DNA from: Latrodectus hesperus
Lineage: Eukaryota > Arthropoda > Arachnida > Araneae > Theridiidae
DNA length: 64,000 nucleotides
NCBI GenBank assembly: GCA_037975125.1
Contig: CM075853.1
Coordinates: forward strand, 34,680,613-34,744,612
Reading direction: 5' to 3'
In this document: piece after piece, positions 26,441 through 40,592 of the stretch
How positions within the stretch are numbered: position 1 is the first letter of the stretch
Layout of the letters: each line of letters starts with the position of its first letter
The notes under the pieces: generated by a model
What the model saw: the letters and a program-made list of their open reading frames with translations, nothing else
Databases searched by the model: none
Told to the model about the DNA's origin: nothing
Made by a program: the position numbers and the translations under genes

Positions 26441-29400
26441 AATTGGACTCTCATTTTTAAGCATACATTTTGTATGATATTGTTATTAAAATTACTTTTT
26501 TAATTTTGAATACATATTATAATAATATTTTGAAGATATTTCTAAAGCCTTGTCCAGTTAAAAATTTTTATTTGTTTCATTTTATATTTAATCTATGTGA
26601 TTACAGATGTATTTGAGATTTTTAAGAAAGTAATGATTTGTGTGTACTCTGTATCATAAATATTTTTTCAGTAACTACAGTCAGTGATTTTACTTTTCCC
26701 TGTTTTAAGCTTTATAAATTTCCAGTATTTTCTAATTAATTTATGTAAAGAATTTTATTTATTTCATTTCACGCAAACTTTACACATTGTATTCTTCTTA
26801 GACAAACAATGTTATGAGTAATAAAGAAAAAACAATACTCAGTAAATGAACATAAAATATGTAAAAAAAATATTCTTAAATAGACAAAAAGTATTTGTCA
26901 AGAATTTCAGATCTCATTTTAGTCTTTACATTAACTATTATTTGAAAACTCATTTCCTTAAAATTATAGTGAATTAATTTAGATAAAGCTTTCTGGAAAT
27001 TTAAATTATAAGCATTTTTAGTCGTTTCTTCATAAATTTTCACTGAACTATAACTGGAAAAAATGAGTTCTTATTTAATAATCAGATCCTGAATTTCATA
27101 AAGGCATGTTTCTTCACAAGTCATACAGAATCCTCTATCAAGAATTCATCCGGTTTTATCTATCAAGAATTATAACTAAATGATTCAACAGTGATTTGAG
27201 CAGGAAAAATCTGCATAATGAATCCATATTCTTAGGCAAAAACTTCTTGGAAATGGACTATGGAATTTTTTCCATAACAATGAATTTCTACACAATGCAA
27301 TCCACTTACAAGTGATCATTATTCTCACTCAATGCAGCACCCTATTTCTTAACCAACTGGTTCTGATAGACATTTCTTTGGTTTACAATATTCAGTTAGA
27401 CTTCTATAACTAACCTTCTCAGACATCATAGAATATTCAACAACTAACCTCCAATGAGGATCTCCAAGGACAACTAATCTTGAGGGATTACATTAAAAGA
27501 TCAATTTTTAATCATTTTATTAATAGATAAAATTTGTGTTTTATTAACAGTCAAAACTTAAAAATATTAAATTATTTGAAAGTATTACTTTGAAGTGTAT
27601 TTTTTTTAATTCTTTTATCGTTTTCTTTTGAAATCATATACTAAATTTTTCCAAATACACATTTTAATGTGAGTATCTATGTATATGAAAATAAGTAAAT
27701 TAATAAATAATAAGTTCTATGTATTAAAATACATAAAAGATTGCAAATTTGATGAGATTTTCAACACTGAATAATCTTAAAACATTTATTATAGAAAAAA
27801 AAAACATGATTCTCTTCTTCCATTAGAATAATTTATTTTATAAATTGAATTTCAAAAAACCTAAAGAACTATTTGAGGATCAAGAAATCTTCTTGGAAAT
27901 ATTATTTATCAAGCAAATAAATATAATCCTGTTTATCATGTTTTTCTTTAGAAATGAAGTAAATCTTTATATCTATACACACTCTCTTGTGAAGGATTAA
28001 TGTAATTTCAAGAAAAAATATGAATTCAAAGGGAGAATATTTTTCAAATATTAGCATAAGAGAAATTTTGTTGAATTAACTGAAGACACACTCATAAGTA
28101 AATATTTTTGAAAAGGATTATATTTCAGCAAAAATCTCTATGAATTTAAATTACATGCCTAAAAGATAATAACTTAAATGGGATTGTTACTTTCTTATGA
28201 AAATTCATGTACGTATTTCCAAAATAAGTAATTATAGAATTGTTCAATAATCAAATTATTTTTTGAAAAATATGTTAAATGTTTTCAAAAATTCGGTTTT
28301 ATGTACTCCTGGTTATTTAATGGCATACACAAAATTGTTACTTTTACATCCGACAATTTTTAAATATAATATTTTTGTATTTATTTATAAAGTAACTAAC
28401 AAGGATTGTAGAGCATAATTACCAACATTTTTACAATATGAATTGTATTTTAGTTATAAAAATTAAAAATATTATAAGCAAAATTAATAAAGAACAATAT
28501 TTTCATTTTTCGTATGTTAAGCCTACCAATAAAAATGTAATCATGAACTACAGCTTTTTATAAATTCAATAACATATATCAATTTATAAATTAAGAAGAG
28601 GAAAAGGTAATTAAATAATAATTAAGACAAGGAATCTTTAAATAGTAAGGAAGACATGTTATTTTCTAAACACATGATTATTAATTGCATTTTTAAAGGA
28701 ACTTTTTTAATTTCTTACATAACAATAAAAACGTTTTATTTAAATTTAATTTTTAAAAATATTTTATCTTCACTTATGTTAAATGTACATAATTTTGCTG
28801 GATATATTTTCTTTTCAATCAATTGCTTCATTTTTATTAGTTTATGTCATAGATTTCGACTAACTCTAAAGCCTTACTGCATTGCAATTTATTCAGCAGT
28901 AAGTATTTCAAATTATACATGAATAATAGCATTCATCTGATATTTATTGTAATTATGTCATAGATAACTATAAATAAGAAATTTATAATAAAATTTCTAA
29001 AGAATATAAAAATAATATTCTGTAAGTTAAAACTCACCGTTTTGTATATAAAAAAATTTCTGTGATAATTATGTAAAAAAAAGATACTTGAAATATTTTT
29101 ATAGATATTTTATTTTTTTATGAACTTCTTTAAATTTAATGATTCCTATCCTTATAGATGGCAAAATATTTTATAATTCCCTTCTGAATTTATTTCTTAC
29201 TTTTTGGAAACATTTGAAGTTAAGAAAGACATAAGTTAACAAAGTTTGAATGATTTATATCAAGTTTCTCAAACATATCTTCATGACATTTTGCAATTTA
29301 ATGAGCATTCTGCTACTTAAAATAAGATCATCGGTCCTGATAACATCAATATAAATCTGTAATGTACCCTCAAGAGTTTTGCCAAAAAAGTTTATAAAGT

Positions 29401-29648
29401 AAGATATCTTAGGAAAAATTTGTTCATTATGTCTTTGTTAGTATAAGCGCACAGATTAGACGTGAAGAAAGCCCAATCTTAATACGAAGAACCACGTTTA
29501 GTATATTAAACCAACGGGACTTGTTGAACACCACTTCAACTTAATTTGACATTTTAGCTTCGTTAAGCAGATTAATTTTTTTAAGTAATAAATATTTTAG
29601 GTATGCACATAACTAGATTTTATGTGCTGATCATCATAACAAATGAAC
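26441..29648. other. AT-rich intergenic DNA
   Basis: Mostly AT-rich. 27080-27480 is slightly richer but unclassified. The 88-codon frame at 28656-28922 is hydrophobic, low-complexity and typical of chance frames in this composition. Confidence 0.45.
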
Positions 29649-30420
29649 TTACCAAAATAGTAAGAATTGACAAATAGCATTGTGGGTAATAACCACAGGA
29701 ATGAATGTGGAATTTAAGATAGGCATGCTAGTTAGATTAGCTTGCAAATATTTGGATTTAATAGGATATGGCAATAAAAAATTAAGTTGTACGCTTCTAT
29801 AAAAAGCACGTCTTTTGCATTTCCTTTGGACTTGTGATCGATTCCCTTGGATTTTAGACGACTGGAAACAGTAGTTCAAATCGTCTAATCAAATGAAACA
29901 CATTTAGTGTTATTGACGTAAATCCCTCAAATTAATGGATTCAGTTTTCAAGAAGACACTGTGAAAGCTAATGATAGCATCAGTGAAAGTTATTGACAGC
30001 ATAGGTGGTAACTTTATGATGGAACTGCGTTCTCTTGTTTTATAGATCGAATCATTGACAAGAAATCACTGTTTTCATTTACCTAAAGGCCTACTTTAAC
30101 TATTTATGGACTTCATATACCACAACAAAGAATAGATTCGTTATGAATGGCAATGTTCTTATCATCGAACTACATCTTTAGGTCATTGATATGAAAAACA
30201 TTCTGAACAGTTCCAGCGAATAATTTGGCCACCTAGATGACATGATATTAAAACCTAGAGATATACGTATAGTCAAGAGATCAATTCGTTCACTGATTAT
30301 ACTTTCATAACTAAGTTTTCATACAGAGTGAGCATGATTACACATTTCAGCAGTGGACTTATAATGGCTTGATGATTCATGCCACATTAAGTTGCTTCAG
30401 TTTGGTTGGTAAAGGTCCGA
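29649..30420 (-). mobile_element. Possible Ty3/gypsy-like reverse transcriptase relic (minus strand)
   Basis: The region is less AT-rich than its flanks. Minus-strand fragments in shifting frames, read from 30300 down, follow the order of a gypsy polymerase: a GFNIMS piece, then AGTVQNVFHIND, where the family has an AGxTFQR block, then FDDKNIAI in the place of the Y/F-x-DD catalytic block, then KVTTYAVNNF, where KVxAIxNFP is usual. At 29649-29879 a 76-codon frame contains CKRRAFYRSVQLNFLLPYP, which could be the CK..L..A..L.YP segment before RNase H. Each match alone is weak; the order is the argument. Many stops and indels, and no LTRs seen. Confidence 0.35.
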
Positions 30421-31004
30421 CTCAATATTATAAAGTATCCCATGATATATGTCTCTTTAGTGATTAGAATGTGAAGTGATCTAATACGACTTAAATTTCA
30501 CCTAAAACGCTTCTGCAATTTAAAACATGATCCTTATTAAGATACCAAGATTTCAATTATTTGTAAAAAATAGGATAATTTCATTCGTTAAATATTGCAA
30601 ACATTTTTCCCAGAATATTATGATTACATCACATGCATTTAAAATCAATATGCAATGGTCTCAACTCTTGCAGAAAGTCACACATCATATTGCTTCATTT
30701 ACAAATGATAATTTTTTGTATTGCATATATGACTAAATTGTTAGCTTAAAACATCTTTTAATAGATCTCCCATCATTCCGAGAAACTAAATTTTCCATAA
30801 AATTTATTTTAAATTGCGTTCTTTACTTCAGTGTGACTAGATCGACTAAGCGAGAGGAGTGATAAGGTAAAAAAAAAACAAGTACTGTACCCAAACGAAA
30901 AAGTCTACTTATCGCAATCTTTCTAATATTTATGAGAAAAAGATTTAAACTAAGGAGTTGTGCAACTGCTCTTTGCCAAGAAGTTCTCACTTCTCTTCTT
31001 TACA
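30421..31004. other. Intergenic DNA, nothing firm
   Basis: Only short chance frames (for example 30527-30736) with no recognisable family. Confidence 0.45.
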
Positions 31005-31255
31005 ATAAATTGCATAAATTATTTTGCCACTTTCATGCAGAGACGTTTTCTTTCGTTTTATGTTTTTGAAAGAGGCAACAATAATGAGGCTTTAGGGAAT
31101 TTGCTTTTCACAAAGAAAACAAAAACATCATTCTTTTCCTGTGGTAAGATAATAGTTTGTCCAGCAATTAAATTACATTGTACTAATTTAATAAAGTCGC
31201 CTTTTCTTAACATCTTTTCTTTTTCGTTTTACTTTTTTTTTTACCTTTCAACATA
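31005..31255 (+). repeat. Dispersed repeat, copy 2 (unclassified family)
   Basis: Partner of 18490-18745. This copy keeps a longer open frame (within 30960-31283, 107 codons), including the shared NNNEALGNLLFTKK segment and then KIIVCPAIKL. Its right side is T-rich. A TA array begins about 160 bp downstream; copy 1 lies about 630 bp after one. Whether the family was ever protein-coding cannot be decided from two copies. Confidence 0.5.
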
Positions 31256-31415
31256 TTTTGCTGGTGAAGGACGAATTAATTAATTAATATACAGAGATAA
31301 CTGAACATATAATTACTCTTTATCATATTATATATGAAGTAATTTTAATACAAAATTTAAGAAATTGAACTGAATTAGATTATTTAATATATAAGATATA
31401 TTCCACCATTTATTT

Positions 31416-32819
<1,404 letters not shown>

Positions 32820-33670
32820 TTGTGCTGTATATGTCAAGAACGTCAGTTTGTAAGATGGTGTTCCATGCCTTTTACATTTTAACGATCATTGCAAAAATTG
32901 TTAATAATGATTGGGAAAAGAGTTAAAGTTATCGACTAATGTCACATAATTATTTTATTGAAGAAATATTGGGCAGTTTCGTAGGGGAAAGTGTCAAATT
33001 ACCATACTTTATAAAGTATGTTGTTTTACAACATGGCCATGAGTATTATTCTGATAGAAAACACCTCTTGCATATTGGTCATGAATAACTGCACAACAAA
33101 TTGAATTGTAAAATTGAAACACAAATTTGTTGTTAAAATTTGTAAAATAGCTAAATAAATGCTCATATTGTCATAGGCTTCAGATTGTGGCTCAAGTTTT
33201 AGATTCATTGTATCCAAGATAACAAGATCGGCTTTTTGCAGGTACTCATTTGGTCTCTAACCTCGGACATAATTGCCACTAAGGTAGAACCGGCTTTCAT
33301 TGTAAAGTACCAAAAAACTATTGTTTTTTTTCCTCCAAAGAACCTAGCTTGATTCTACTAACTTCACAAACGACAATGGTGTAGCTTCAATGTAATTCAG
33401 GCTATAATTGTTTGATTCATGCTGTTCTTGAAGGAATTCGAATTTTTAATGCAGAATCAATACTATATGTAGAACAAGGTAGGGTTTCATCTTAAGAGTA
33501 ATACATGCCCTCTAGAAATATTGTCCTTTTCGGATGCCAGTCTTAGATCCTATTGCTGTTAACAATCATACACAGCGGATACATTCCTGCCATGTGTTTT
33601 AGCAATACATTGAAACGAAATCCCGCTTCTGCTAGACAAAATACACACGCTTGTTTAAACTTAGTAAGTT
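32820..33670 (-). mobile_element. Heavily broken Tc1/mariner-like relic (minus strand)
   Basis: No long open frame exists, but minus-strand pieces in the right order reconstruct a Tc1-type layout. Near 33560-33660, ISFQCIAKTHGRNVSAVYDC resembles the second HTH. Near 33255-33310 comes the first catalytic block, ESRFYLSGNYVRG; a single-base deletion falls at the Asp codon just before ESR. Near 33020-33075, VFYQNNTHGHVVKQ stands where FQQDNARPH... is usual, so the second catalytic Asp is Asn. Near 32960-33000, LSPTKLPNISSIK occupies the place of the WPARSPDLSPIE block. Near 32850-32905, NFNSFPNHY matches the C-terminal W-x-x-I/L-P-Q stretch. All three catalytic positions are damaged or displaced. 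Related to the relic at 6021-6860. The 63-codon frame at 33026-33217 is part of it, not a gene. Confidence 0.72.
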
Positions 33671-34186
33671 GTTAATAATTACCACTTTGACTTTAAAAAT
33701 CATTACTGATAAATGTTAAATCTTAAAAATAAATTACATTCATCATCTTTATATGGCTTACCTAAAGTGAATTATGTTTTCATTTTTATAGTGGAATTTT
33801 TAGAGTCAATTTACACTATTTGGAAATTTATGTAGTATCAAATACTAAATGTATAAACAATGACTAGAAAATATCGTTCATATAATTAAAATTCTTTTTG
33901 ATGCAAGAAACCCATTTCGATCTAAAATATCCATATAAATTTATAAACAAAAAGTATGGAAATTCATATTTTCGGAAGTTTAAATGAAAATGTAATCATG
34001 TCATTACAGAATACTTTATGCAGATTATTACATTTATCATAATAAAATTGAAATAATATTTACTTAGAAATAAAGTAATATGTCTTAAAGAGACATGGTT
34101 TCAATTTTATTTTTCAAAGATATTTTATAGTTATTGAATGAAACTTAATTTAGAGTAAGTATTTATAGAATAAAAAAGGAAATCAG

Positions 34187-34227
34187 GGGGAAATATAAAT
34201 TTCTCTAATCGTAATTTATATTTCTCC
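34187..34227. repeat. Short inverted repeat (hairpin)
   Basis: A 15 bp arm at 34187-34201 (GGGGAAATATAAATT) pairs with 34213-34227 with one mismatch, around an 11 bp loop. Biological role unknown; could be chance in AT-rich DNA. Confidence 0.5.
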
Positions 34228-37200
34228 TTAATTGACTTTAAATGTTTGTTATAGTTAAATTGTAGTTAAAATGTTTCTAATGAATAAGCACTTCCTGTCA
34301 AAAACTTTAAATAATTATGATAAAATAACTAACATATTTTTTGAGAATGTTTGGAAAATTGCTTTCTATTTTGATATATTATATTTGCAGTGTATTTTCT
34401 AGATATATTTAAGAAATAAATTTAAATCCATAATGTAGTTTGCCTCAATTTCAGAATAATAATAGTTTGTTTTCTTTGTATTAATGATTGAGGTATATAT
34501 TTCAACTTCTTCAGAGAAATTAAAACAATATTTGTATTTGCACAGCACAAAATTATCAAATATGTATTAATTTTAGACTCATGTAACAGACATATAAACA
34601 TAAATGATGAATTATAATAGTATTCAAACTTAACCTAGTTATTTTAAAATCATAAATTCAAGAAATAATTTCTATGCTTTCAACTCAGGAATTTATCTTT
34701 TTTAGAAAAACTTTCAAACTGCAAAATAAAGAAGAAAGCTCTTTCAATAGACTTCAGAATTTGACTTTTGAAAAAAAATTGGAAATGTAGAATTAAAAAA
34801 AAATATATGTATTAACATTATAATAGACCTCTGATCTCAAAATAAGAATTTTACTTATGACCTTCCTAGACACGTTCTTTGCTCTTTTCTTCTCAGTGAA
34901 AATGCCAAGTTGCCAGTTATTAAATATTAAAACTCTCAAAAATATACGGAGAAAATGTTCTCCGGTTTTAAGTCTACTAGAAAAGATGGGATATACTTAG
35001 GGATTCAAGAAACTACTTAAATAAAGTAAAACCCATCGCTGCAACAATTTTTCTAGTAATTTTTTCAAGCATGGGAAGATTTTGCATTTTGGAGATTTTT
35101 TTGGCATTATTAAATATGTACGCAAATATTTTTTTTATTTTAATGGTTGTGAGATCTCTGAAACTGCACAAAATTTAATTTGTAGTGCATTCAAATATTT
35201 TGGTTTATTTCATTATACTGAAATGTTAATGATTTAAAATTTACTAAATAATTAGGACATATTTAAAAAAGTGCCGAAAATCATTATGCCATTTTTTTCA
35301 TGCAGTAAACGTTATTTAAAGAGGAAAATATTTTTGATTAATAAATATTGTTTTACTTATAATAAAAAAATTTTAAAACTTTAACAAGGAAAGAAGGATA
35401 CGTTTTTAAATAAATATATACTTGTAAGTTTTTCATAAAGTGTATATATAAAGCTATGAGCTCAAAAGCTTGGAAATAGGAAATTTTATATTCTTATTTA
35501 TTAAATGCAAAAAAAAAAATTCACATTTCCAAAATTATTGATACATGTATATTATCATCAAATATACAAAACAATTTTACTTATTATAAAAATTACATAA
35601 TAATACATCTCAATTCTAAATGATAATTCAATATTTCTGTGTCTGAAATAAAATTATTTGTTTGAAAAAGTAAATTATTTAAATTTAATTAATGTTTCAA
35701 ATATATTGCAAAACTAAACTTTTATTTTCTTATGTATATATGTGATGAAAATTTTGGTTGATGCGCAGAAAATATAAAAATTTACTTAAGATTAATTACA
35801 AAAGATAAAAAAAAACTCTAAGAAGAGTTATCTATATAAAATTCATCCCAAATATATTCTTAGCGAGTTCTTTTACTTTCGAATGGAGTTTTCTTCGATT
35901 TTATTTAGGAATATATCTGGGATTCTTTCAACAATTTTTCTTTGAAATAATGTCCATGCAGTCAATACTTTCTGAACTTTTATCCATGTTTTTAGTTTTC
36001 CTGCTTACAACTATCGTAAGAAGAGTTTTTATTTAAAAAAAATTTAGTTTCAGAAGGATACTTAGCTGAATTTTCAACGAAACTCACCCTCACCTAAAAG
36101 AATCTACAACCACCCAGAATAGCAGACTTAATGAATTTTCAATATAAAAAATGTTTGAAATGGAATTTTTTACGATTAAAATTGAAAGAACATAGAATAA
36201 CTCATATTATACAAAATATATTCACTTATAAAATAGCTTTGAATCGTAAAGTAAATATCATGCTTTTAAAAGCATGTTTAAAGCATTACGCATCTTACGC
36301 ATGAATAACAATCATATAATAAGAAATATTTAATAACAAGAAATATTTAACAAAAAGATAATTTACGTTAATGTTTGCAATTTTTGAGTAGTGCCTAGTA
36401 AATTACATTAATATTTAATAACAAATGTTGTTTATTTATTACTTGAAGCTTCACATATTAGTTTATTCAAAGTATATCGATTTTCTGTTGGATGATTTGT
36501 ATTTTTTTAGAATAGTTTAAAAAAATGAATTTTTATGTAAATAACATGATAAAGATCATGAATAAAGATCATAAATTACATGAGTTTTTATATAAATAGC
36601 ATTTACATAAAATCACAAATGGAATAAAGTATTCACAGGGAAATTCGTTTTGCTATTTTGTTTAATAAGCGCATACTTTCATATAGTACAATTAAAACAT
36701 TGTAAATAAATTTTAAATTGCATTCTTTACTGTTTAACATTTTAATGCGAAACATTTACGTTTAATTAATACTATTTCTTTAGCTTTTTTTATCAAGAGA
36801 TTTGATTTTAAAAACGTCGAAAATTTTTAAACATCATATTTAGAGATAAAAAATATGTAAACAACAATTTAACACTTTTTTCCCCCAATTGTTGTAAAGA
36901 ACCGCAAAAGATTTAACTATCTTTTTTGTTAAAATTGTTTCCAAACAACTTAATTATTGATATCTGTCAATTATAATATTTAATAATTTTGTATGTTGTA
37001 ATCGAATATCTTGGAATAATTTTAATATACAGTACTATATTTTAGTTATTATTTATATGCTTTAATTTACTGTATTATTACAATTTTTACTTCAAGTAAA
37101 AATTTAATTTCAAAATTGAAATATATGATGTGAAGCAGGAAAAAATTATTTTCACAAATATATGCATTTTTGTCATTTAAATTTTCCCTCCTCACTCTGG

Positions 37201-37255
37201 AATACTTTCTTCATCATATATGATGTCAAGTCTGAATGAATTTTTAAACTGAATG

Positions 37256-37271
37256 TAGCGCCATCTGTTGA
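37256..37271 (-). promoter_or_regulatory. CTCF-like motif candidate
   Basis: TAGCGCCATCTGTTGA. Its reverse complement, TCAACAGATGGCGCTA, fits the CTCF core at about 12 of 14 positions by eye. It sits in otherwise AT-rich DNA, which makes the word stand out. Confidence 0.3.
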
Positions 37272-38839
37272 TTATGTTTTTAAAGAATGTCATTTGTTCC
37301 CCTCCACTTTAAATTAATATTTCTCATTTAAAAATATGCGTAATAAATTACTTAGATTTTGGTTTTTATTTTGATACATTTATAAATTTTAAAATACAAG
37401 AAGCTTATATTATTTATCATAGTAGAAAAATTATCATTGTTATTTTTCCTTATTAATAAGTATAACTATCAATTAAAAATTTTACCAAACAATTTAAAAA
37501 AGAAACTTGTTAATCAGTTTAAAAATTTATTTCAATCTCACGTAGATTAATTGGAAACCTTTATTTTTGTAACAGCTTTAATTCTTCCTATTTTAGGGGA
37601 AATAATTTTTTTCTACATCATTTCATTCGTGACAAATGTTAATTTACAAACGGTGTTCCAACAATGTATTTAATCATATAATCATCAGGACATTTTGCCT
37701 GACATCAACTATAATATTTATGTTTTTGTTTATGGATAAAAAAAGTAAGCAGCTTAAGAGCAAAAGAAAATCGTTAAACATTTTATCAATATTTGTCTTA
37801 TTATTAAAACATATAATTCTAACTGTAGCAATAAAATTTTAAAAAAATATAATATTTGCACTTGAAAGAAGAAATAAAATTACGAAAATATTATAAAAAA
37901 TATTCGATAATTATAAAAAAATTTATTTTTCATTAAAGAAGCATTTTATTTCAAAAATTTATAGGAATTGGGAATATTTTATATAATTATTCTAATTTTT
38001 TATAAATTAAAAATAATTAAATAAAAGTAATAATTCTAATACTTCGATTGATGATGATCACTGAAATTAAAATATTTATCACTTGACTTTATATTATCAT
38101 TCTAAGAACAAACTTTTAAAATTTGTATTATATTTACGTAACGTATTTTTAAACTGAAATTTCTTGAAAACGAAAAATTAAACTCAAACCTGAAAGTTTC
38201 TTGAATTCTTTGAATAAAAAAATAAAATGTAAGTCATTCTTCATCTAATATTAAAATTTCTGATAAAACTTAAAATCAATGTCCAATAATATTCATTATA
38301 AAATACAAACTATAAAATTGCTATCTAAAATACAAAACTAAAAAATATTTTTATGCTAAATATAGTTCTGAGATATATAATTTATTATTTTATGTGTGAA
38401 ACTAATTTAGTTTCATTAGATTAAAAATACTTTTGAAAACAAATGAATGAAATATTTCAATTTTCTGAAATTCCAATAATTTGGATTACTCTCGTTTAAA
38501 CTTCGAAAATATTTTAACTACGAATCTTAACAAATTTATTTGAAAGAAATAATCAAAAAATTACTAATTTCTTTCATATGAAGATAGAATTAGAATGCAT
38601 CAATTTTAGAATATAAATGCAATAAAAAAGCAAACTTAATTGAATATTAATTTATGATAAATAAATAAAGTAATTCTTTTAAGATAAGTAATTGAATTTA
38701 GTAGAACAAATATATTTCAGACAAGTAACATTATACCACATGAATTGTTAAATTTTTAACTACGTATAAATAAAATTTTTAACTCATAGCACTATACAAA
38801 GAGAAAAATTCAAACTATATGAATCTTAAGTTTACTTCC

Positions 38840-39050
38840 TAACTAGTAGGTCACGGGTTCGAATCCTGATTCTGTGTGGATAATGCTTTTTCTTTCTGTG
38901 TCTATGGTTTTCTATCATTTCGCTTTTGGGGTACAGATGGCATATTCCTTAGGTGCCTCACTGTAAGCAATTACCATCACCTTAGCCCTTATAGTGCTGA
39001 ATCTGATTAAATTTTATAGGGTAGCTGGGCATCATGAAAAAATTCTAAAA
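38840..39050 (+). mobile_element. 5'-truncated tRNA-derived SINE (family D)
   Basis: Begins inside a tRNA-like region: a perfect B box, GGTTCGAATCC, at 38856-38866, but no A box upstream. About 180 bp of SINE-like body follow, ending near GGGCATCATGAAAAAATTC. The Tc1 element at 39053 starts immediately after, so the Tc1 seems to have landed at or in its A-rich tail. No clear target duplication was found. The family differs in sequence from the SINEs at 24070, 43193 and 54768. Confidence 0.6.
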
Positions 39051-39052
39051 TA

Positions 39053-40590
39053 CACTGCTGGATAATTGCTAAGGACGGATAACACTATCATTCACAGCAA
39101 CCACAAAATGAAAGGAGCAAAATATGGAAAATTAGAATAAGTGCGGGATATAGTAAGAAAAAGTATGCGTATGCAAATTTTTTTCCCACGTCTGTTCATC
39201 ACGTGATAGCGTTCATAAGAGCTTTAAAGGTTTTGACGCGTGTGGACAGCTGCTGTTTCAAGTCAAAGTTTTACAGGAAAGATTTAATAGACAAACATGA
39301 AATTTTTGGCATGTCTTCCCGACATAACTTAGATGATTTTATGCATTGCCGAATTATTGGAAAGATCGAAGAAGGGCGAAAAATAGCAGATGTTGCCATG
39401 GAGTTCGACATCGCTCACAGCGTTGTTTCACGGCTGTGGAAGTCACTTAAAATTACTGGAATGTGTAGTAGGTGGCACGGGGGAGGTCGTGTTAGAAGTA
39501 TGACGCCTGCAGAAGACAGATATATTGTCCTATCAGCAAAAAGGAACAGGCGCACCACGGCTCAGCAGGTGGCAAATCAGTTTCTTGCTACCTGAGGGGA
39601 AAGCAGATCTCCTGAAAAACTGTTGCCAGACGTTTGAGGAGAAGAGGACTATACGCCCGCAGACTTGTTGTGTGTGTCCCATTGACCAGACAGCATAGTA
39701 CTGCCTGTTTGCCATGGTGTCCTGAGCATCACAATTGGATTGAACAGGACTGAGCATGCATACTATTCTCAGATGAGAGTGGGTTCAGTCTGTCATCGGA
39801 TTATAGACGCTAACTGACCTGGTGCGAGAGTGATGCTGCTTATCGTCCAGAAAATATCCAAGAAAGGGACCGATATCCGACATGCAGTGTCATGGTGTGG
39901 GCCGGCATCACGATCAATGGCCGCATGCCCCTACATGTGGTTGCGAATAGGATTATGATGGGCCAACGATACATTAATGAAATTCTACTTCCTCATGTTT
40001 GTCTTTTCCATGGTGCTGTCGGTGATAAATTTGTTTTTATGGACGACAACGCAACATGCCATCGAACACTCGCTGTTCAGGATTGTCTAGACAGCGAGGG
40101 TATTCAACGCCTCGTATGCCCATCACGTTCTCCATATCTAAACCCCATTGAAAATGTGTGGGATGCTTTGGGGAGGCAAGTTGATAGTCAAAACTACCCT
40201 CCGACAAACAAGAACACCTTCATTCGTGCACTCTCAGAGGAATGGGATAAATTGCCTCAACAGCTGCTGGATAATGTTGTGCAAAGTATAATACGACGTA
40301 TGGAATGTTGCATCACACTCCACGGTGAACATATCCCGTACCTGTTCTTTCTTCAAGGTGCCTGCTGACTTTTAAATGCATTGTTCCATTTTTCCGTATG
40401 CAGCATCAAATGAAATATTTTTTCTTTCAGATGTTTCACAGCTTTTGTACTTTTCAAGAACAATAAATATTCTTTATTCTAATGCCTGAATAGTGTGGCA
40501 ACTATATTTTATCCTACTAGGCTTCATGTCTCACTTAATGTTACGCTACATTGCAATTTGTCATCCGTCCTTAGCAATTGTCCAGCAGTG
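39053..40590 (+). mobile_element. Tc1-like DNA transposon with both terminal inverted repeats
   Basis: A 1.54 kb element flanked by TA target duplications (39051-39052 and 40591-40592). Both ends start CACTGCTGGA; the roughly 32 bp inverted repeats differ at only two positions (T/C at 11, A/G at 29). A single transposase gene lies inside, broken by one frameshift and three stops. The intact ends and few lesions make it the youngest Tc1 copy in the window. It could in principle still be mobilised in trans by a related active transposase; that is inference from the intact ends. Confidence 0.95.
39311..40368 (+). pseudogene. Tc1-type DDE transposase, recently inactivated
   Basis: The enzyme cuts and pastes the surrounding element at TA sites. 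The first part is read in one frame from ATG 39311 (MSSRHNLDD...) and carries the N-terminal helix-turn-helix DNA-binding region (EEGRKIADVAMEFDIAHSVVSRLW) and the TPAEDRYI linker. At about 39590-39597 a frameshift moves the reading to the next frame, which stays recognisable to the natural stop at 40366. In that frame, stops occur at 39613 (TGA), 39751 (TGA in place of the usual Trp) and 39811 (TAA). The catalytic triad survives: FSDES (Asp at 39772), FMDDNA, and NPIENVWD, with 34 residues between the second Asp and the Glu (DD34E). Total length is near 350 codons, as expected. The upstream extension from 39203 is probably untranslated leader. Confidence 0.92.
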
Positions 40591-40592
40591 TA

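Larger units (their letters stand above)
33671..38839. other. AT-rich intergenic DNA, about 5.2 kb
   Basis: No gene, SINE or transposase trace was found. It holds one imperfect inverted repeat and one CTCF-like word, listed separately. The 68-codon frame at 37636-37842 has no recognised family. Confidence 0.5.

Noticed and set aside
28656..28922. 88-codon hydrophobic open frame as a membrane protein
   Set aside because: Composition (Ile, Phe, Asn, Leu, Tyr) is what AT-rich random DNA encodes; no start context or homology pattern.
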